Positions 54,701-64,000 of a stretch of DNA of 64,000 bases are shown in pieces. Numbering within the stretch: the first letter of the stretch is position 1; each line of letters opens with the position of its first letter. The DNA comes from Odontesthes bonariensis. Taxonomy: Eukaryota; Chordata; Actinopteri; Atheriniformes; Atherinopsidae. The notes under the pieces are model-generated. The model made no database searches. It saw only the letters and a list, made by a program, of their open reading frames with translations, and was not told where the DNA came from. The stretch spans positions 26,831,390 through 26,895,389 of the forward strand of contig NC_134511.1 of assembly GCF_027942865.1 (NCBI RefSeq). The letters run 5' to 3'. Made by a program: the position numbers and the translations under genes.

Positions 54701-57700
54701 TTGGCTTTATATGAATATTATATGTATAAGAAATTGCCTAAAATCACCTGTACGGTTTCTGATAGGACTTGACAAGTGACAAGGGGTTGACTGTTAAATA
54801 GCATTCTGTTCAATTTCAATTCAGTTTTATTTATATAACGCCAAATTACAACAAATGTTATCTCAAGGCACTTAGATAGTAAAGTCTAATTCAAGCCAAT
54901 TGGAGTTCAATTCATTGTAATCATAATTATTTTCAAAATAATCCAATTCATTCATATAGAGCCAATTCAAAAACAATTTCCTAGCTAAGGAAACCAACAG
55001 ATTGCACTGAAACTTGTCTTCAGTCCAATCTCCCGTCCTGAGCGTGCATTTGAGAAATTAAACAGGGGAAAAAGAGAGTAAAGTGAGGAAAGGTGTGACA
55101 GATGAGGCCCCCCAGCAGTCTAGGCCTATAGCAGCTTAACTATGGGATGTTTCAGGATCACCTGAGCCATCCCTAACTATAAGCTTTATCAAAAAGGAAA
55201 GTTTTAAGCCTGGTCTTAAACGTGGAAACTGTTGACAGTTGAGGCCATAACTTTTTTTCCCCCTTAGAATACATCTACTAAGTCATTGGACCTGAAACAG
55301 GCTTTTACTCATGCAGCTTTGGTAGCATGAAACATAAAGGAGAATATGTCTAAAATATTAATGCACGAAGGATCTTCTGCATGAAGCTGCTTGAATGGGA
55401 TAAGAGTTTGTGACTGACTTCATCATTATAGAATATTCCACTTCTTTACCTACAGAAACTTCTAAATTGCTATTACAGTATGTTTTTGGTCAATAAGCAT
55501 GTTGAAATGACATTGGGGAAAAAAGAAAAAAAAAACAATTATTGTGTTAGTTAGACCGGAACCATTCTTTTAAAATGCAGGTAAACATGTTAGTCCAACC
55601 AAAATAGACTAACACAATAGAATCTGGATTTTAAAATTGCAGCATCACACAACTTTAAAACCAACAAAAGCCAAAGGAAGTCAGATACAGTAACATGCAC
55701 AGTGATCTCTCACAGAGAAAGTTTGGAGGTGGTAGCATCTCTGGAGTGTTTTCTCCCACCTTCCGCAGCATTGAGGTGTCTGACGTAGCTCAGGCAATAA
55801 CTCCATTCCCCTCCCATTCGTGTACATTGGAACAATGATGGTGGTCCAGTTAGACGGCCCAGTTGAGCTGTAACCATAGCTTGACTCAAATTTACATGTA
55901 AGCTAGCTGACTGCCAGTCTGTACTGTGAGGCTGCATGTGGTGTGTATGGAATCACTTCATTATTGCTTCTGTTTTATGTCGACATGTTGTATGTGTTGG
56001 CCAGTACCTGTTCCAACCCTTCTTCTAAAATGTCTCCCTCAGCTTTTCTTGTACAAATAACGCTGCTCCAGAACTACTTGGCCTTGTGCTGTACTCTTTT
56101 TACTCCTGAGGCTTCTAAAATGCTTACACCTGGTGATTAGCATTTTCTCTGGTGAAGTCTTCTCTATAGCACAGATTTTGATCACTATATCCCCACCTTC
56201 TGGACAGTGTTCTTCTCTTGGACTAATGTTATAAAAGGGGGTTTCTTAATCATTGAAAAGATCCTGCTATCTCAGAAACAGGAGACAGAGGCCACTACAG
56301 AGAAGAACCAGACTACAGAGAAGAACCAGACCGCAGCAGACGAGGAATCGGTTATTCATCCAAAGGCTGCGAATGCTGGAGAACAGACGGTCGTCAGGAA
56401 TGAGAGAGGGGAGTCTGGAGAAAGCAGCCTTGTTGAATATACAGAGCTGGCTTTGGACTGCCTCGACTTGAAAGCTCAGGAAGAGTTTCTCTCACCTCCC
56501 CTTTCAGGTGGTAAATTATTGACAGACATGGCTCTATAAGATTAATTATGTCCACTTTAACTTCCAAAGAATGCACTTGATGGAGTCTTACTTTTGTGAA
56601 TCAATGGGGTGTGTTTGTACAGGTGCTACAGGAGACACTGGGGTGACAGAAACAGATCTGGCTGAGGAGTTACCACTGTGCTGCTGTCGCATGGAGACGC
56701 CCAACAGTGGCGGGAGCCTGTCCACATTGGATCAGACCTGCATGGCTATGGAGAGCACAGATGGAATGGTACAGATACACAGATGGCTTCTCATTGGAAA
56801 TCAGTCGAATGAAACTTTCCATTATCTGAGAGCTGTTTGCCTGGAATGTTTTATTTCAGAAACCACTTCTAGCCTCTTCAACTCTAAAACACAAGTTCCC
56901 TGTCTGCCCTCGTAAAGTGAGTTTTCCAAGGCTGAATACGTTGTCCATGTTAAATCAACAGCTGTTCAGTCTCACTGAAGAACAAATAGACACAGATTTG
57001 TTTTCTTGTGAAGTCTTTTAAGTTTAAACATTTAATGTTAAGAGCATAAAGCGGCTCCTTTTGAAGGCAAGTCGTTAGTTAAGTTATGAGACCCTTTTTA
57101 GTGTGACAAATGAAAGTATCCCTGGATAAGAAGTCGAGCCACGTAGCTCCATCTTTGTTAACATTATTGTCATCACTAAGATGAAAAACTAAGGGGATTC
57201 CATTGAATACCTGGATCACAGTTTTTTTTGTTTTCAATGAACTATGAACATGGAATTTTTACTCTGGACACTAGTCTGTTAATATGCAAATAATGGCTCA
57301 TGATTAGAGTGAAATGGTTCAACTTTACATGTTTTAACATTTCAATAAAAACTAAAATGTGGCCTTGAGCCAACTTTTTTACAACCATAGTAGGAATCTC
57401 CACTTTGGGATAAATGGGAAATGAATCAGTTTGAAACCATAATCCTCCTTTAAGTTCATGAAAAATCATTGATTTTACTAAATGTTTATTGATGGTAGGC
57501 AATTGACAGGTCTCCATCACAGACCTACATCACAGGTTGTATTTTCTCACCTACAAAAGGAAGATTTGTATTGATAAAGAATATTCTCTCCTCCTTGTAA
57601 AGGTCACATAAAACGTGTCATAAGATTTGACAGTTTTTACAATTTTATTTTTGTCTCGACAAAGTGATCCAAACCAACATTACAGTACATCAAAGGTGAA

Positions 57701-60700
57701 AGAAATGGGAGGGTGGTAGAGGAAGGGACATCTTCACCAGTCTGCTTAAATTCAAAATGAGAAACGTGCAGAGCTAATCTTGCCAGGAGTCTGTCTTTTG
57801 TGCCTTTCTAAGACCCTCAATTCTACACTGAAAATATGCACTATATTTAAAGAAGCAGCCTCCAGTGATGACTGTCGCATCAGGTATTTACACTTTGGAT
57901 TTCTGAAGTGTTTTTTTTTTATGGTTTAATAGTTCTGACTTAGAGGGTTCCAGGTTCAACTCCCAGCTGGGGCCTTTCTGTGTGGAGTTTGCGTGTTTTC
58001 CTCGTGTATGCGTTCTCTCCGGGTACTCCGGCTTTCCCGCACTGTCCAAAAACATGCATGTTCGGTTAACTCAGTGTTTCTCAATTACGGTCCTCGGGAC
58101 CTACTGCCCTGCATGTTTTCGATGTTTCCCTCTTGTCATCAAGCAATGCAGTGGCCTGATCAGGAGCCATTCATTTGAATCAGGTGTGCTGGAGGAGGGA
58201 AACATCAAAAACATGCAGGGCAGTTGGTCCCGAGGACCGAAATTGAGAAACACTGGGTTAACTGGTGTCTCTAGAAATTTTCCTTAGGCGTGAGTGTGAG
58301 CGTGTGTGTGGCGATCTTTTCAGGGTGTACTCCGCCTCTCAGTCCATGACCGCTGGGATAGGCTCCAGCCACCTCCCCCTGACCAGTATAGAAAATGGAT
58401 GGATGGCTGAGTTCTGACAGAGCATAGACCGGCTTTTGGGGTTCCATGATTATCAGCCGTTGATCCCCAAAAATCCAAATGCCCACAGGAGCTTATGAAA
58501 AAAACGGTTTTAATGTTGCAGCAAGTTTTTTTTAAATTTATTAAAATTTTTCTATTTTTGCAGCTGAGTCGTTGCCAGAGGCCAGTGATGAAGCAGGAAA
58601 TGATGCGACCCTCGAACACAGTCCATCTGCTGGTTCTGTGTGAGGACCACCGGGCCGGCATGGTCAAGCACCAGTGTTGCCCTGGCTGTGGACTCTTCTG
58701 CAGAGCGGTGAGCAGAAGCAAAGCCAAGTGATACTTAAGACCAGTCCAGTCTTGACATTACAAGTATTCTTTGCATTTTTGTGGTAGTATGTACATGCTC
58801 CCTGTAGAGTTGATCACAATCACACTGGTTACTATGGTAACATTTTAGGTAGACTGGTCCCATTTGTACGTTGTCTCATAAAATCATGAAACCATACAAA
58901 AAAGTATAAACTTTAAGTTAATAATAGGTACGCTAAAAATGAACAAATATGGCAGTAAAGAAATATTGATTTAAAGTTCAGTTATCTGCGTTTTATGACC
59001 AGGAAATCTCCCAAAATGTCATGTTAAGTATCCAGTGTATGAACTGACACACAATGCAGTAATTGTTTTTTCAATCAAGTTGAAGCCCACATTTAACTGA
59101 AAGTTTCACAAAGACGACATGATCAAATGATAAAAGTGAGAAATATTACCATTTTGAATTGGATTCAAGCACGCGTTTTTTAAAAATATTTAGACACTTG
59201 AACATGTTTACCACCGTGTTACATATTTTCTTTACAATACTCCAGCTTTAGATACAGTTGCTGTATCTTTGACTGTGAATTGTCGGCTTGTTATTGCTTG
59301 AGGTAAGATTTTAGCTGACTGATAGTTTGAAGTACTTTATTCTTGTTGAAATGTTGACTTTATTACCAATGGACTCACCCTCTCTGGGAGGCTTATTTTA
59401 TTGTGTGGTGTATGAGGGATGATCGCCTTCAAACAGCCAATGTGTAGATGGTACAGGAAGAACTCTGCTGACACAAAAACCTTATATTGCCAACCTGGTC
59501 CATATCAGAATCACAGATTGATGCATCAAATCTGGAGAGATCTCTCCTTCACTGTGGGTGCTCCTCCCGTTTTACCGTACTGGTGAAACCTTCCCATATT
59601 TAGCAACCCTGAAGATGCTGCGCATTCCCATCAACAGGCACATACTTATCTGTTGAGCCACCCCTGGAAGAGTTGGAGGAGGTGGCTGAGGAGAGGGAGC
59701 TCTGGGGATCTCTGCTTAGACTGTTGTCCTCACGATTCTGACCCGAATGAGCGCAGAAAATGGATGGATGAATAAAAGCAAAATTTGCATTTTCAATTTA
59801 ATATTCAGGGAAAATATCTGTATATTTTTTGTGGAAATTGTATGTTTTAGCATCGACCGTCAAACTTTTCTGATCACTTTTCCACAGACTATTACCTCAC
59901 CTGAAGCATGTTAAATGGCTTCCTGCTTGTACTGCCTTTTATCAGACTCAGAGCCAAAGCTTTGACTTAGACATTCAACTAGAAAAAGCTGTTCCTGCGA
60001 AACAGCAGTGAGAATGCTGATGAGCTGAATGGGGCTAGCTGACCATGCTAAAAAAAACAAGAAATTGTGAAATTTAGCAGAAATTTATTTGCTGATGTTT
60101 CGAAAGGCCTGAAAGGTATTTTTTGAAAGGACCTGGAGCTCGATGAAGGCAGAAAACTACAGAAAGTAGTACGGTATTCTATGAAAAAGGTCAAGTTGTT
60201 AGAATGGCTGCAGTGTAATATGTAGCAGAGGAGTGGAAGAGAGGTATCCTCACAGTGATAGGAATGTTCGAAAACAGCTGTGGCTTGACAAGCTCACACA
60301 CACAGAAGATATGAACAAGGAGGAGAAGATGGCTGAAGAAATACTATGACCTTCTGTGAGAAAACTATAAGAGCCATGAAAATAATATGAAGACCGTGAG
60401 CACCAGAAGGGTTAGAGGAACGCGGTAATGTAGTTTTTATTTCAATGGAGTGAAAGATGTTGAAACGGCAGCGAGTTGAAAACAGTTGAACCTGCCTGTC
60501 TGCTGAGAGAATTTGAAAGGTTGCTCTCGCTTCAAGGCTCATAGCTGAAATTCTGTAAATGTGAGCTCTTTAGCAGGGACTTTGGCTGAAAGAGGACAAA
60601 TTTTCCTACATTTTAAGATAGAATTAGTTTCTGTAAGTTAAACTGTATGAAAGTTAAAGGAATTTGTTTGAATATCAGAAAGAGCTGAACATTATCAATG

Positions 60701-63700
60701 TGCCACTCTGCTGGCTCTTCATTCATAAAAACCAAGAAGGAGCAAAAATTAAAAGTTAAATATTTTTAAATAGTGAGAAATCTCCTGAACGAGCTGAACG
60801 TTTTGATACTAGAATTGTTGAAATCGGTGAAAGCATAAGCAGTTAAGTGCCAAAAAACGTACAGAATAATAATGAAATGGGAAAACAATTGTGAGAATGC
60901 TGTTAAGCATTACAAGCACCTGCTCATTCTCACAAGGAACCCTAACCCTCCATTTCTTCTTTAGCATTCCTGGGTGGATGTGCTAATGTGCTCCGGAATG
61001 TAAATTTCTTTAGTCATTTTTAACTTTTATTGATCAACTGCAAGAGCAGATGTTTTTCGGCATGTGCATCATTTGACAGCCCATTTCAAATGTTCTTTGT
61101 TCTCAATAGGAGAACAAAAGATGTTGTCCTGCTACACTTTTGGGCTAACAGAAGTTTATTTTTTGTTTTATTCTAATAATAGTGGGCATCCCTGAGACAA
61201 AAGCTTGGGGACCACTGCTCTAATTACTGTCCCTTTATTGTTTTGTTCACTCTGATGAGGGAAAAAAAGTCTTTATGTATTTGAAAAGCACCGTTTGACC
61301 TCACTGTCATGTTTGTTTGTTTTTTTGCTTATTCCACAGGGCACCTTCATGGAGTGCAGGCCGTATGGCAGCATTTCCCACCGCTTTCACCGCGACTGTG
61401 CCTCCATTTTGAAGGATCACAGGTTCTGCCCCCACTGCGGAGAGGATGCCAGTGGGGCAGTGGAGGTCATCGCTTCCAAGGCTGATCTGTCGCCCTCTGT
61501 GCCCAGATCTAACCCTGGACCATCACTTCCTGTTGTTGCTACCCTACCATCGGTACCTACCACACCTGCTGTTCCTCAAATCCTGAGGGCAAAGAAGAGC
61601 AGCGAGCCACAGAGGAGCAGAGATAAGAGCCCGAGCAAGTAAAGTGACACTGGCTACATTAACCTGCACAGCGGTATTCTGTTGTTAACTCTATTCAAAC
61701 CTTATTCTGCACACTGCCATTTATACAGCACTCTGATGACTTTCATCTAAATAAGCTTATGTTTGGCATAAGCAAAAATGAAGTTCAGCAAAGTGGAATA
61801 GACCAATCTTGTACGTACGTATGTATGTAGACATGTATGCACTTTGTGATTCAGTTTTCATGGTAGCTTGCAACACACAATGCTGCTCTATAACTCATGC
61901 CGTTGTTTTTGTAGTTGCCAGATCCTTTAATTATAAGCAACTTTGACTTGTTTTCATAGATGGGGTTGCTTATTTCTGTCCAAAGATCTGGCAAATAGGG
62001 CTCCAGTTGAGTTTAGTTTGAACAGATACAAAAAGATACTTTTTGAGGACCAGGAAGAGTAATTTGAGAAATGTTCTTTGTATTGAAGTATATTAATATG
62101 ATGGAGTCTTTTTCACGAGTTCAAATAACACGGTGTGGACACAAAGATGGGACAAACTAGTACCATAAATTCTGGACCTGAATAATTCCTCTTTATTACA
62201 ACATGAAAATATCAACTATCTTACTGCTTGCTTGCTTGCTTTGTTCAGCTTTAAAGAGGAGGGTGTACATACTGCAGACAGGCTTCCAAAAGAGTCCCTG
62301 GAGACCATCCTCATGGCACTGGATGATGAGAAGTAAGGCTAACAATAAAAAACATTTTGACATCCGTTTCCAAAGATGTGCCTACTGCAGCTTTGCACTG
62401 TGAGATTAATAATTGAGACCTTTTATTCCCTTCAGCCTGAAACCAAAGAAAGTGAAGTACCCCACTAGGCAGCTGTACTTCTCTGCAAAGCAAGGAGACC
62501 TACAGAGGGTCATTCAGCTTCTAGGTAACTCAAATATGTTACATGACAGCTCAGAAATGTTGTGATCCTGAGATATTTGAGAGGGGTCATTGTGTGAAAA
62601 ATGTCCACAACAGGCTCTTTGGGCTTATTACACAGATTATCCTGCCAGCTCCCTGCTCTCCCAACTTATCCACCATTCTTGACATGCTTTGAACAGTTCC
62701 AGTGACTTCCACCATGTCATTTTTCATGTCTTTGAATTTCAAGCTGGGAGAGCATATCTCAGTCACAGAAATGCTTGTGTGTACAGCACCCTCAGAGAAA
62801 GTCTGGACCAAAATGTCTGCATCCTTTCTTGAAAATCTAAAATGTGTGATAAGGGCCATTAAGCTGTTTCAACGACAATAACTCAGTGAAAGCCTTAAAA
62901 CAAAGACTAAAATGTTTATTGCAGTCGATGGAAAGGACCCCAACTTTTTGATGGAGGGCCAAAACAAGCGCACCCCACTTCATGCAGCAGCTGCTGAGGG
63001 TCACCAGGAGGTCTGCCACATGTTGGTCCAGGTGAGGCAATGGTGGCTTTTAAAATTCAAATTTGATATATCAAATTTACTAACCAAGTGAATCTTTACT
63101 TCATTGTGGGATTGTGATGGGAGGTGTTTTCCATGGTGGCCAAAAACTTGCATTTTTCTCTCATCTGAGCAGAGGTAACAATAAAGATAGGCAGAATGTT
63201 AGGAAGTATATGATTCACCAGGGGAAGCCTTTAGGTCTGAGAAATGTTTGTGTTCGTCTCAGGAGGAACGCATAACACTTTTCACAGATTGTTTTTGAAG
63301 AAAAAACACAACCCTTGCAACAAAGATACCTGAAATATCAACTGTGGAGGATGTAGTAACTCCTCGCATACATCCTGCAGACTGTGACAGGTTGCTCAAC
63401 CAGTTGAGCTGATGCCCAATATAGAGAGTGAAAATTCTCACCACAGCCGTCCAGAGGTGACCCTTTTCTGCATGGACGTCTTCCCTCTCTGTGCACTTTC
63501 CTGTGTCTTTACTGTTGAATAAAAGCCACGAGGTGGAAAAAAAAAAAGATTTCAAGCAACTGCATATACCCTACCTTCCATCCATCCATCCATCCATCCA
63601 TCCATCCATTTTCTATACCCACTTTACCCAGCTGAGGCTCGCAAGGGGCTGCAGCCTGTCCCAGCCGTCCCTTCCAAGCATATAGTAGAAAATATGTGGA

Positions 63701-64000
63701 GCGATGCAAAAGGCCTGCTCTGCTGGCAGTGCTGCCGCCCCCCCCCCCCCCCCCCCCCCTTTGGGTTACTCTAGTAACAGGGCTGGGGTTGAGGAGGAAG
63801 ATGACCTGCCATATAAATGGTTTGTTCTGAGGTAACAAAAGTTTTATTCTTAACCTTTTGAAGCTTTTTTTTTTTAGACATTTGATATTTGTGTACGCAC
63901 AGGCTGGAGCCAACCTGGACATGTTTGATGAGGAGTACAGAACACCACTGATGGTAGCCTGTGAAAACAATCACCCCAACACAGTGAAGTACCTGCTCAG
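51374..64000 (+). CDS. ehmt1: ehmt1 (GLP) histone H3K9 methyltransferase, N-terminal and ankyrin-start exons; partial
   Basis: EHMT1/GLP forms a nuclear heterodimer with G9a, binds H3K9me1/2 through ankyrin repeats and methylates H3K9. Eleven exons totalling about 613 codons join in frame: 51374-51792, 53605-53743, 54493-54572, 56276-56510, 56623-56768, 58564-58707, 61340-61638, 62249-62332, 62436-62524, 62925-63031 and 63903 onward. Diagnostic segments are the basic box [11 protein letters not shown], the Cys-rich ring-like module ([31 protein letters not shown]), the [13 protein letters not shown] lead-in and two ankyrin repeats ([25 protein letters not shown]). MYNLVPKKK favours EHMT1 over EHMT2. 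The initiator exon was not located, and the SET domain is past the right edge. The acidic and KRRR-rich stretch usual between the basic box and the Cys module was not found. One intron uses a GC donor. Confidence 0.92.
52103..52719. mobile_element. Harbinger-like non-autonomous element, copy 2
   Basis: This is the same element as at 10548-11152, with the same termini and only scattered substitutions and small indels. It is flanked by TTT (52100-52102 and 52720-52722). It lies in an ehmt1 intron. Confidence 0.78.
53605..53743 (+). CDS. ehmt1: ehmt1 exon: Lys-rich N-terminal segment
   Basis: This exon is 139 nt with acceptor CTTCAAAG|CCT and donor GCAG|GTTAGG, leaving in phase 1. It encodes [20 protein letters not shown] and a [10 protein letters not shown] stretch, resembling the basic low-complexity region of EHMT proteins. 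Confidence 0.75.
53823..54296 (-). mobile_element. Harbinger MITE with long TIRs and Myb/SANT fragment
   Basis: GTTTCCACTATGCAGTCCGG and CCGGACTGCATAGTGGAAAC are the outer parts of inverted repeats that continue through TACGGGTCGGGTCG (about 35 bp each). The minus strand inside reads [29 protein letters not shown] and [10 protein letters not shown], a degraded trihelix of the Harbinger accessory protein. It is in an ehmt1 intron. Confidence 0.8.
54493..54572 (+). CDS. ehmt1: ehmt1 exon: YNLVPKKK basic box
   Basis: This exon is 80 nt with acceptor TTTGTGCAG|TGA, entering in phase 1 and leaving in phase 0. It encodes [20 protein letters not shown], the conserved EHMT1 basic motif. The 3' border is GAGAAG|GCAAGT, a GC-AG intron. 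No GT donor is seen at that codon. Confidence 0.85.
54810..55255 (-). mobile_element. L2-like LINE 3' region, minus strand
   Basis: AATTCAGTTTTATTTATATA, then the reverse of TTGAGATAACATTTGTTG and the reverse of GGAGATTGGACTGAAGAC match 43850-44098 in opposite orientation. It also includes the GGATCACCTGAGCCAT block where the LINE at 42985 inserted in the other copy. Confidence 0.82.
56276..56510 (+). CDS. ehmt1: ehmt1 exon: acidic/linker segment
   Basis: This exon is 235 nt with acceptor TATCTCAG|AAA and donor GGTG|GTAAAT, leaving in phase 1. It contains a duplicated TTEKNQ motif, then [19 protein letters not shown], comparable to the TGYMEVSLDSLDL region of EHMT1. Confidence 0.82.
56623..56768 (+). 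CDS. ehmt1: ehmt1 exon: start of Cys-rich module
   Basis: This exon is 146 nt with acceptor TTTGTACAG|GTG and donor ATG|GTACAG. It encodes [13 protein letters not shown] and [10 protein letters not shown]. The human counterpart has LCSCRMETP, so this protein has an extra Cys in the motif. Confidence 0.9.
57935..58410 (+). mobile_element. GATGGATGG-tailed retroposon with nested hAT MITE
   Basis: TTCAACTCCCAGCTGGGGCC, TCTGTGTGGAGTTTGCGTG and, after the nested MITE, GGGATAGGCTCCAGCC and AAAATGGATGGATGG form the common teleost retroposon. It lies in the ehmt1 intron before exon 58564. Confidence 0.8.
58072..58255. mobile_element. 184-bp hAT MITE with perfect 8-bp TSD
   Basis: Ends CAGTGTTTCTCAATTACGGT and (reversed) CAGTGTTTCTCAATTTCGGT form inverted repeats of about 30 bp continuing through CCTCGGGACC. 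They are flanked by GGTTAACT on both sides (58064-58071 and 58256-58263). CAG..G ends and the 8-bp duplication are diagnostic of hAT. It is nested in the retroposon, so it is the younger insertion. Confidence 0.93.
58564..58707 (+). CDS. ehmt1: ehmt1 exon: Cys-rich module, middle
   Basis: This exon is 48 codons in phase 0, with acceptor TTTTTGCAG|CTG and donor GCG|GTGAGC. It encodes [17 protein letters not shown] and [14 protein letters not shown], highly conserved in EHMT1/2. Confidence 0.95.
59407..59645 (+). repeat. repeat R, uninterrupted copy
   Basis: GTGTATGAGGGATGATCGCC continues through AACTCTGCTGACA directly into CCTTATATTGCCAACC and ends at CATCAACAGGCACA. It is homologous to both halves of 42747-44330 without the LINEs. 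The class was not identified. Confidence 0.75.
59646..59780 (+). mobile_element. LINE 3' tail fragment
   Basis: GGAGGTGGCTGAGGAGAGGG, a coding-like [14 protein letters not shown] stretch and a tail AAAATGGATGGATGAATAAA identify the end of a fish LINE ORF2. Confidence 0.6.
59781..61339. other. ehmt1 intron, nothing recognised
   Basis: No repeat class or coding motif was firmly identified. Only the acceptor before 61340 is clear. Confidence 0.4.
61340..61638 (+). CDS. ehmt1: ehmt1 exon: Cys-rich module end and linker
   Basis: This exon is 299 nt with acceptor TTCCACAG|GGC and donor GCAA|GTAAAG. It encodes [20 protein letters not shown] and [11 protein letters not shown], followed by a Pro/Ser linker. 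Ignoring the splice, the frame would stop one codon later (TAA), so the donor matters. Confidence 0.93.
62249..62332 (+). CDS. ehmt1: ehmt1 exon: pre-ankyrin helix
   Basis: This exon is 84 nt, entering and leaving in phase 2, with acceptor GTTCAG|CTT and donor GAGAA|GTAAGG. It encodes [20 protein letters not shown] and MALDDE, equivalent to the ETLESALIALDSE segment of human EHMT1. Confidence 0.9.
62436..62524 (+). CDS. ehmt1: ehmt1 exon: ankyrin lead-in
   Basis: This exon is 89 nt with acceptor CCTTCAG|CCT and donor CTAG|GTAACT. It encodes [20 protein letters not shown] and DLQRVIQLL, the start of the ankyrin region. Confidence 0.94.
62925..63031 (+). CDS. ehmt1: ehmt1 exon: ankyrin repeat 1
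   Basis: This exon is 107 nt with acceptor TTTATTGCAG|TCG and donor CAG|GTGAGG. It encodes [21 protein letters not shown] and VCHMLVQ, a canonical ankyrin TPLHAAA repeat. Confidence 0.95.
63570..63690 (-). mobile_element. retroposon tail with (ATCC)n, minus strand
   Basis: (ATCC)n at 63578-63609 precedes ATTTTCTATACC and GGGGCTGCAGCCTGTCCCAG, the reversed and truncated GATGGATGG-type retroposon end. Confidence 0.75.
63738..63759. repeat. 22-bp poly(C) run
   Basis: Twenty-two consecutive C occur after GCTGCCG. It creates a spurious glycine run on the minus strand. The length may be affected by sequencing error. Confidence 0.9.
63903..64000 (+). CDS. ehmt1: ehmt1 exon: ankyrin repeat 2 (cut by window end)
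   Basis: The acceptor is TACGCACAG|GCT. It encodes [20 protein letters not shown] and [11 protein letters not shown], and is open to the last base. The donor lies outside the window. Confidence 0.93.

Noticed and set aside
55262..55330. Possible extra ehmt1 exon after CCCCCTTAG ([17 protein letters not shown])
   Set aside because: No donor in frame before the stop and no resemblance to the family; the neighbouring exons already join in frame.
63509..63970. 153-codon minus-strand frame with a glycine run
   Set aside because: It reads through the poly(C) run and retroposon tail, antisense to an ehmt1 exon.
1..64000. CRISPR arrays, bacterial operons, phage or viral genomes
   Set aside because: The tandem and inverted repeats present are minisatellite, microsatellites and transposon ends; gene structure is vertebrate.

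Overview
The window is eukaryotic, and specifically ray-finned fish (teleost) genomic DNA. It has split genes with GT-AG introns and vertebrate-type protein sequences. It also carries a dense load of TE families typical of fish: L2/CR1-like LINEs, L1, DIRS, Penelope, Ty3/gypsy, hAT, Harbinger, Kolobok-like, Tc1, tRNA-SINEs and GATGGATGG-tailed retroposons. There is no bacterial-style operon, CRISPR array or free-standing RNA gene. All exon calls come from reading splice sites and protein similarity by eye. No alignment or transcript was available.

Three real protein-coding genes are supported. (1) The 3' half of an apba1 (Mint1/X11-alpha) gene on the + strand: six exons between 5397 and 20184 encode the end of the PTB domain, two PDZ domains and the conserved C-terminus. 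Its 5' exons lie off the left edge. (2) A complete fxn (frataxin) gene on the - strand: five exons from 42184 (start) down to 32449 (stop), 190 codons plus stop with all phases consistent. The exon 3 and 4 lengths (121 and 98 bp) equal those I recall for human FXN. (3) The 5'/middle part of ehmt1 (GLP, H3K9 methyltransferase family) on the + strand: eleven exons from 51374 to the right edge, covering the N-terminal disordered region, the Cys-rich zinc-binding module and the first ankyrin repeats. The SET domain would lie beyond the window. apba1 and fxn are convergent, and fxn and ehmt1 are divergent. In human, FXN and APBA1 both map to 9q21 and EHMT1 to 9q34, so this looks like a conserved chromosome-9 neighbourhood.

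Almost everything else is transposon-derived, much of it nested, with several insertions dated relative to each other by intact target-site duplications. 1-5.4 kb: hAT and LINE debris. 6.5-8.1 kb: a TTAA-flanked, THAP-domain, Kolobok-like element in an apba1 intron. 9.2-20.1 kb (last apba1 intron): a gypsy remnant split by a Harbinger-like element, an L2-like LINE, a Penelope GIY-YIG fragment and a hAT inside a larger inverted-repeat element. 20.9-32 kb (apba1-fxn intergenic): a decayed DIRS element, a hAT MITE, an L1, Harbinger-derived Myb/SANT and MADF fragments and a Tc1 transposase remnant. The fxn introns hold an L1 5' region, a BED-finger hAT with a nested TTAA MITE, a LINE containing a 20-bp GC-rich minisatellite, and two palindromic elements. 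A GAA/TTC tract sits 53 bp upstream of the fxn start codon. 42.7-51 kb: nested LINEs and a solo LTR. 51-64 kb: ehmt1 with Harbinger-like, L2-like and hAT insertions in its introns.

No new gene system was identified. The most noteworthy observations are the GAA tract next to frataxin, the LINE-born minisatellite in frataxin intron 3, the palindromic frataxin intron 1, and several TSD-resolved nested transposons.
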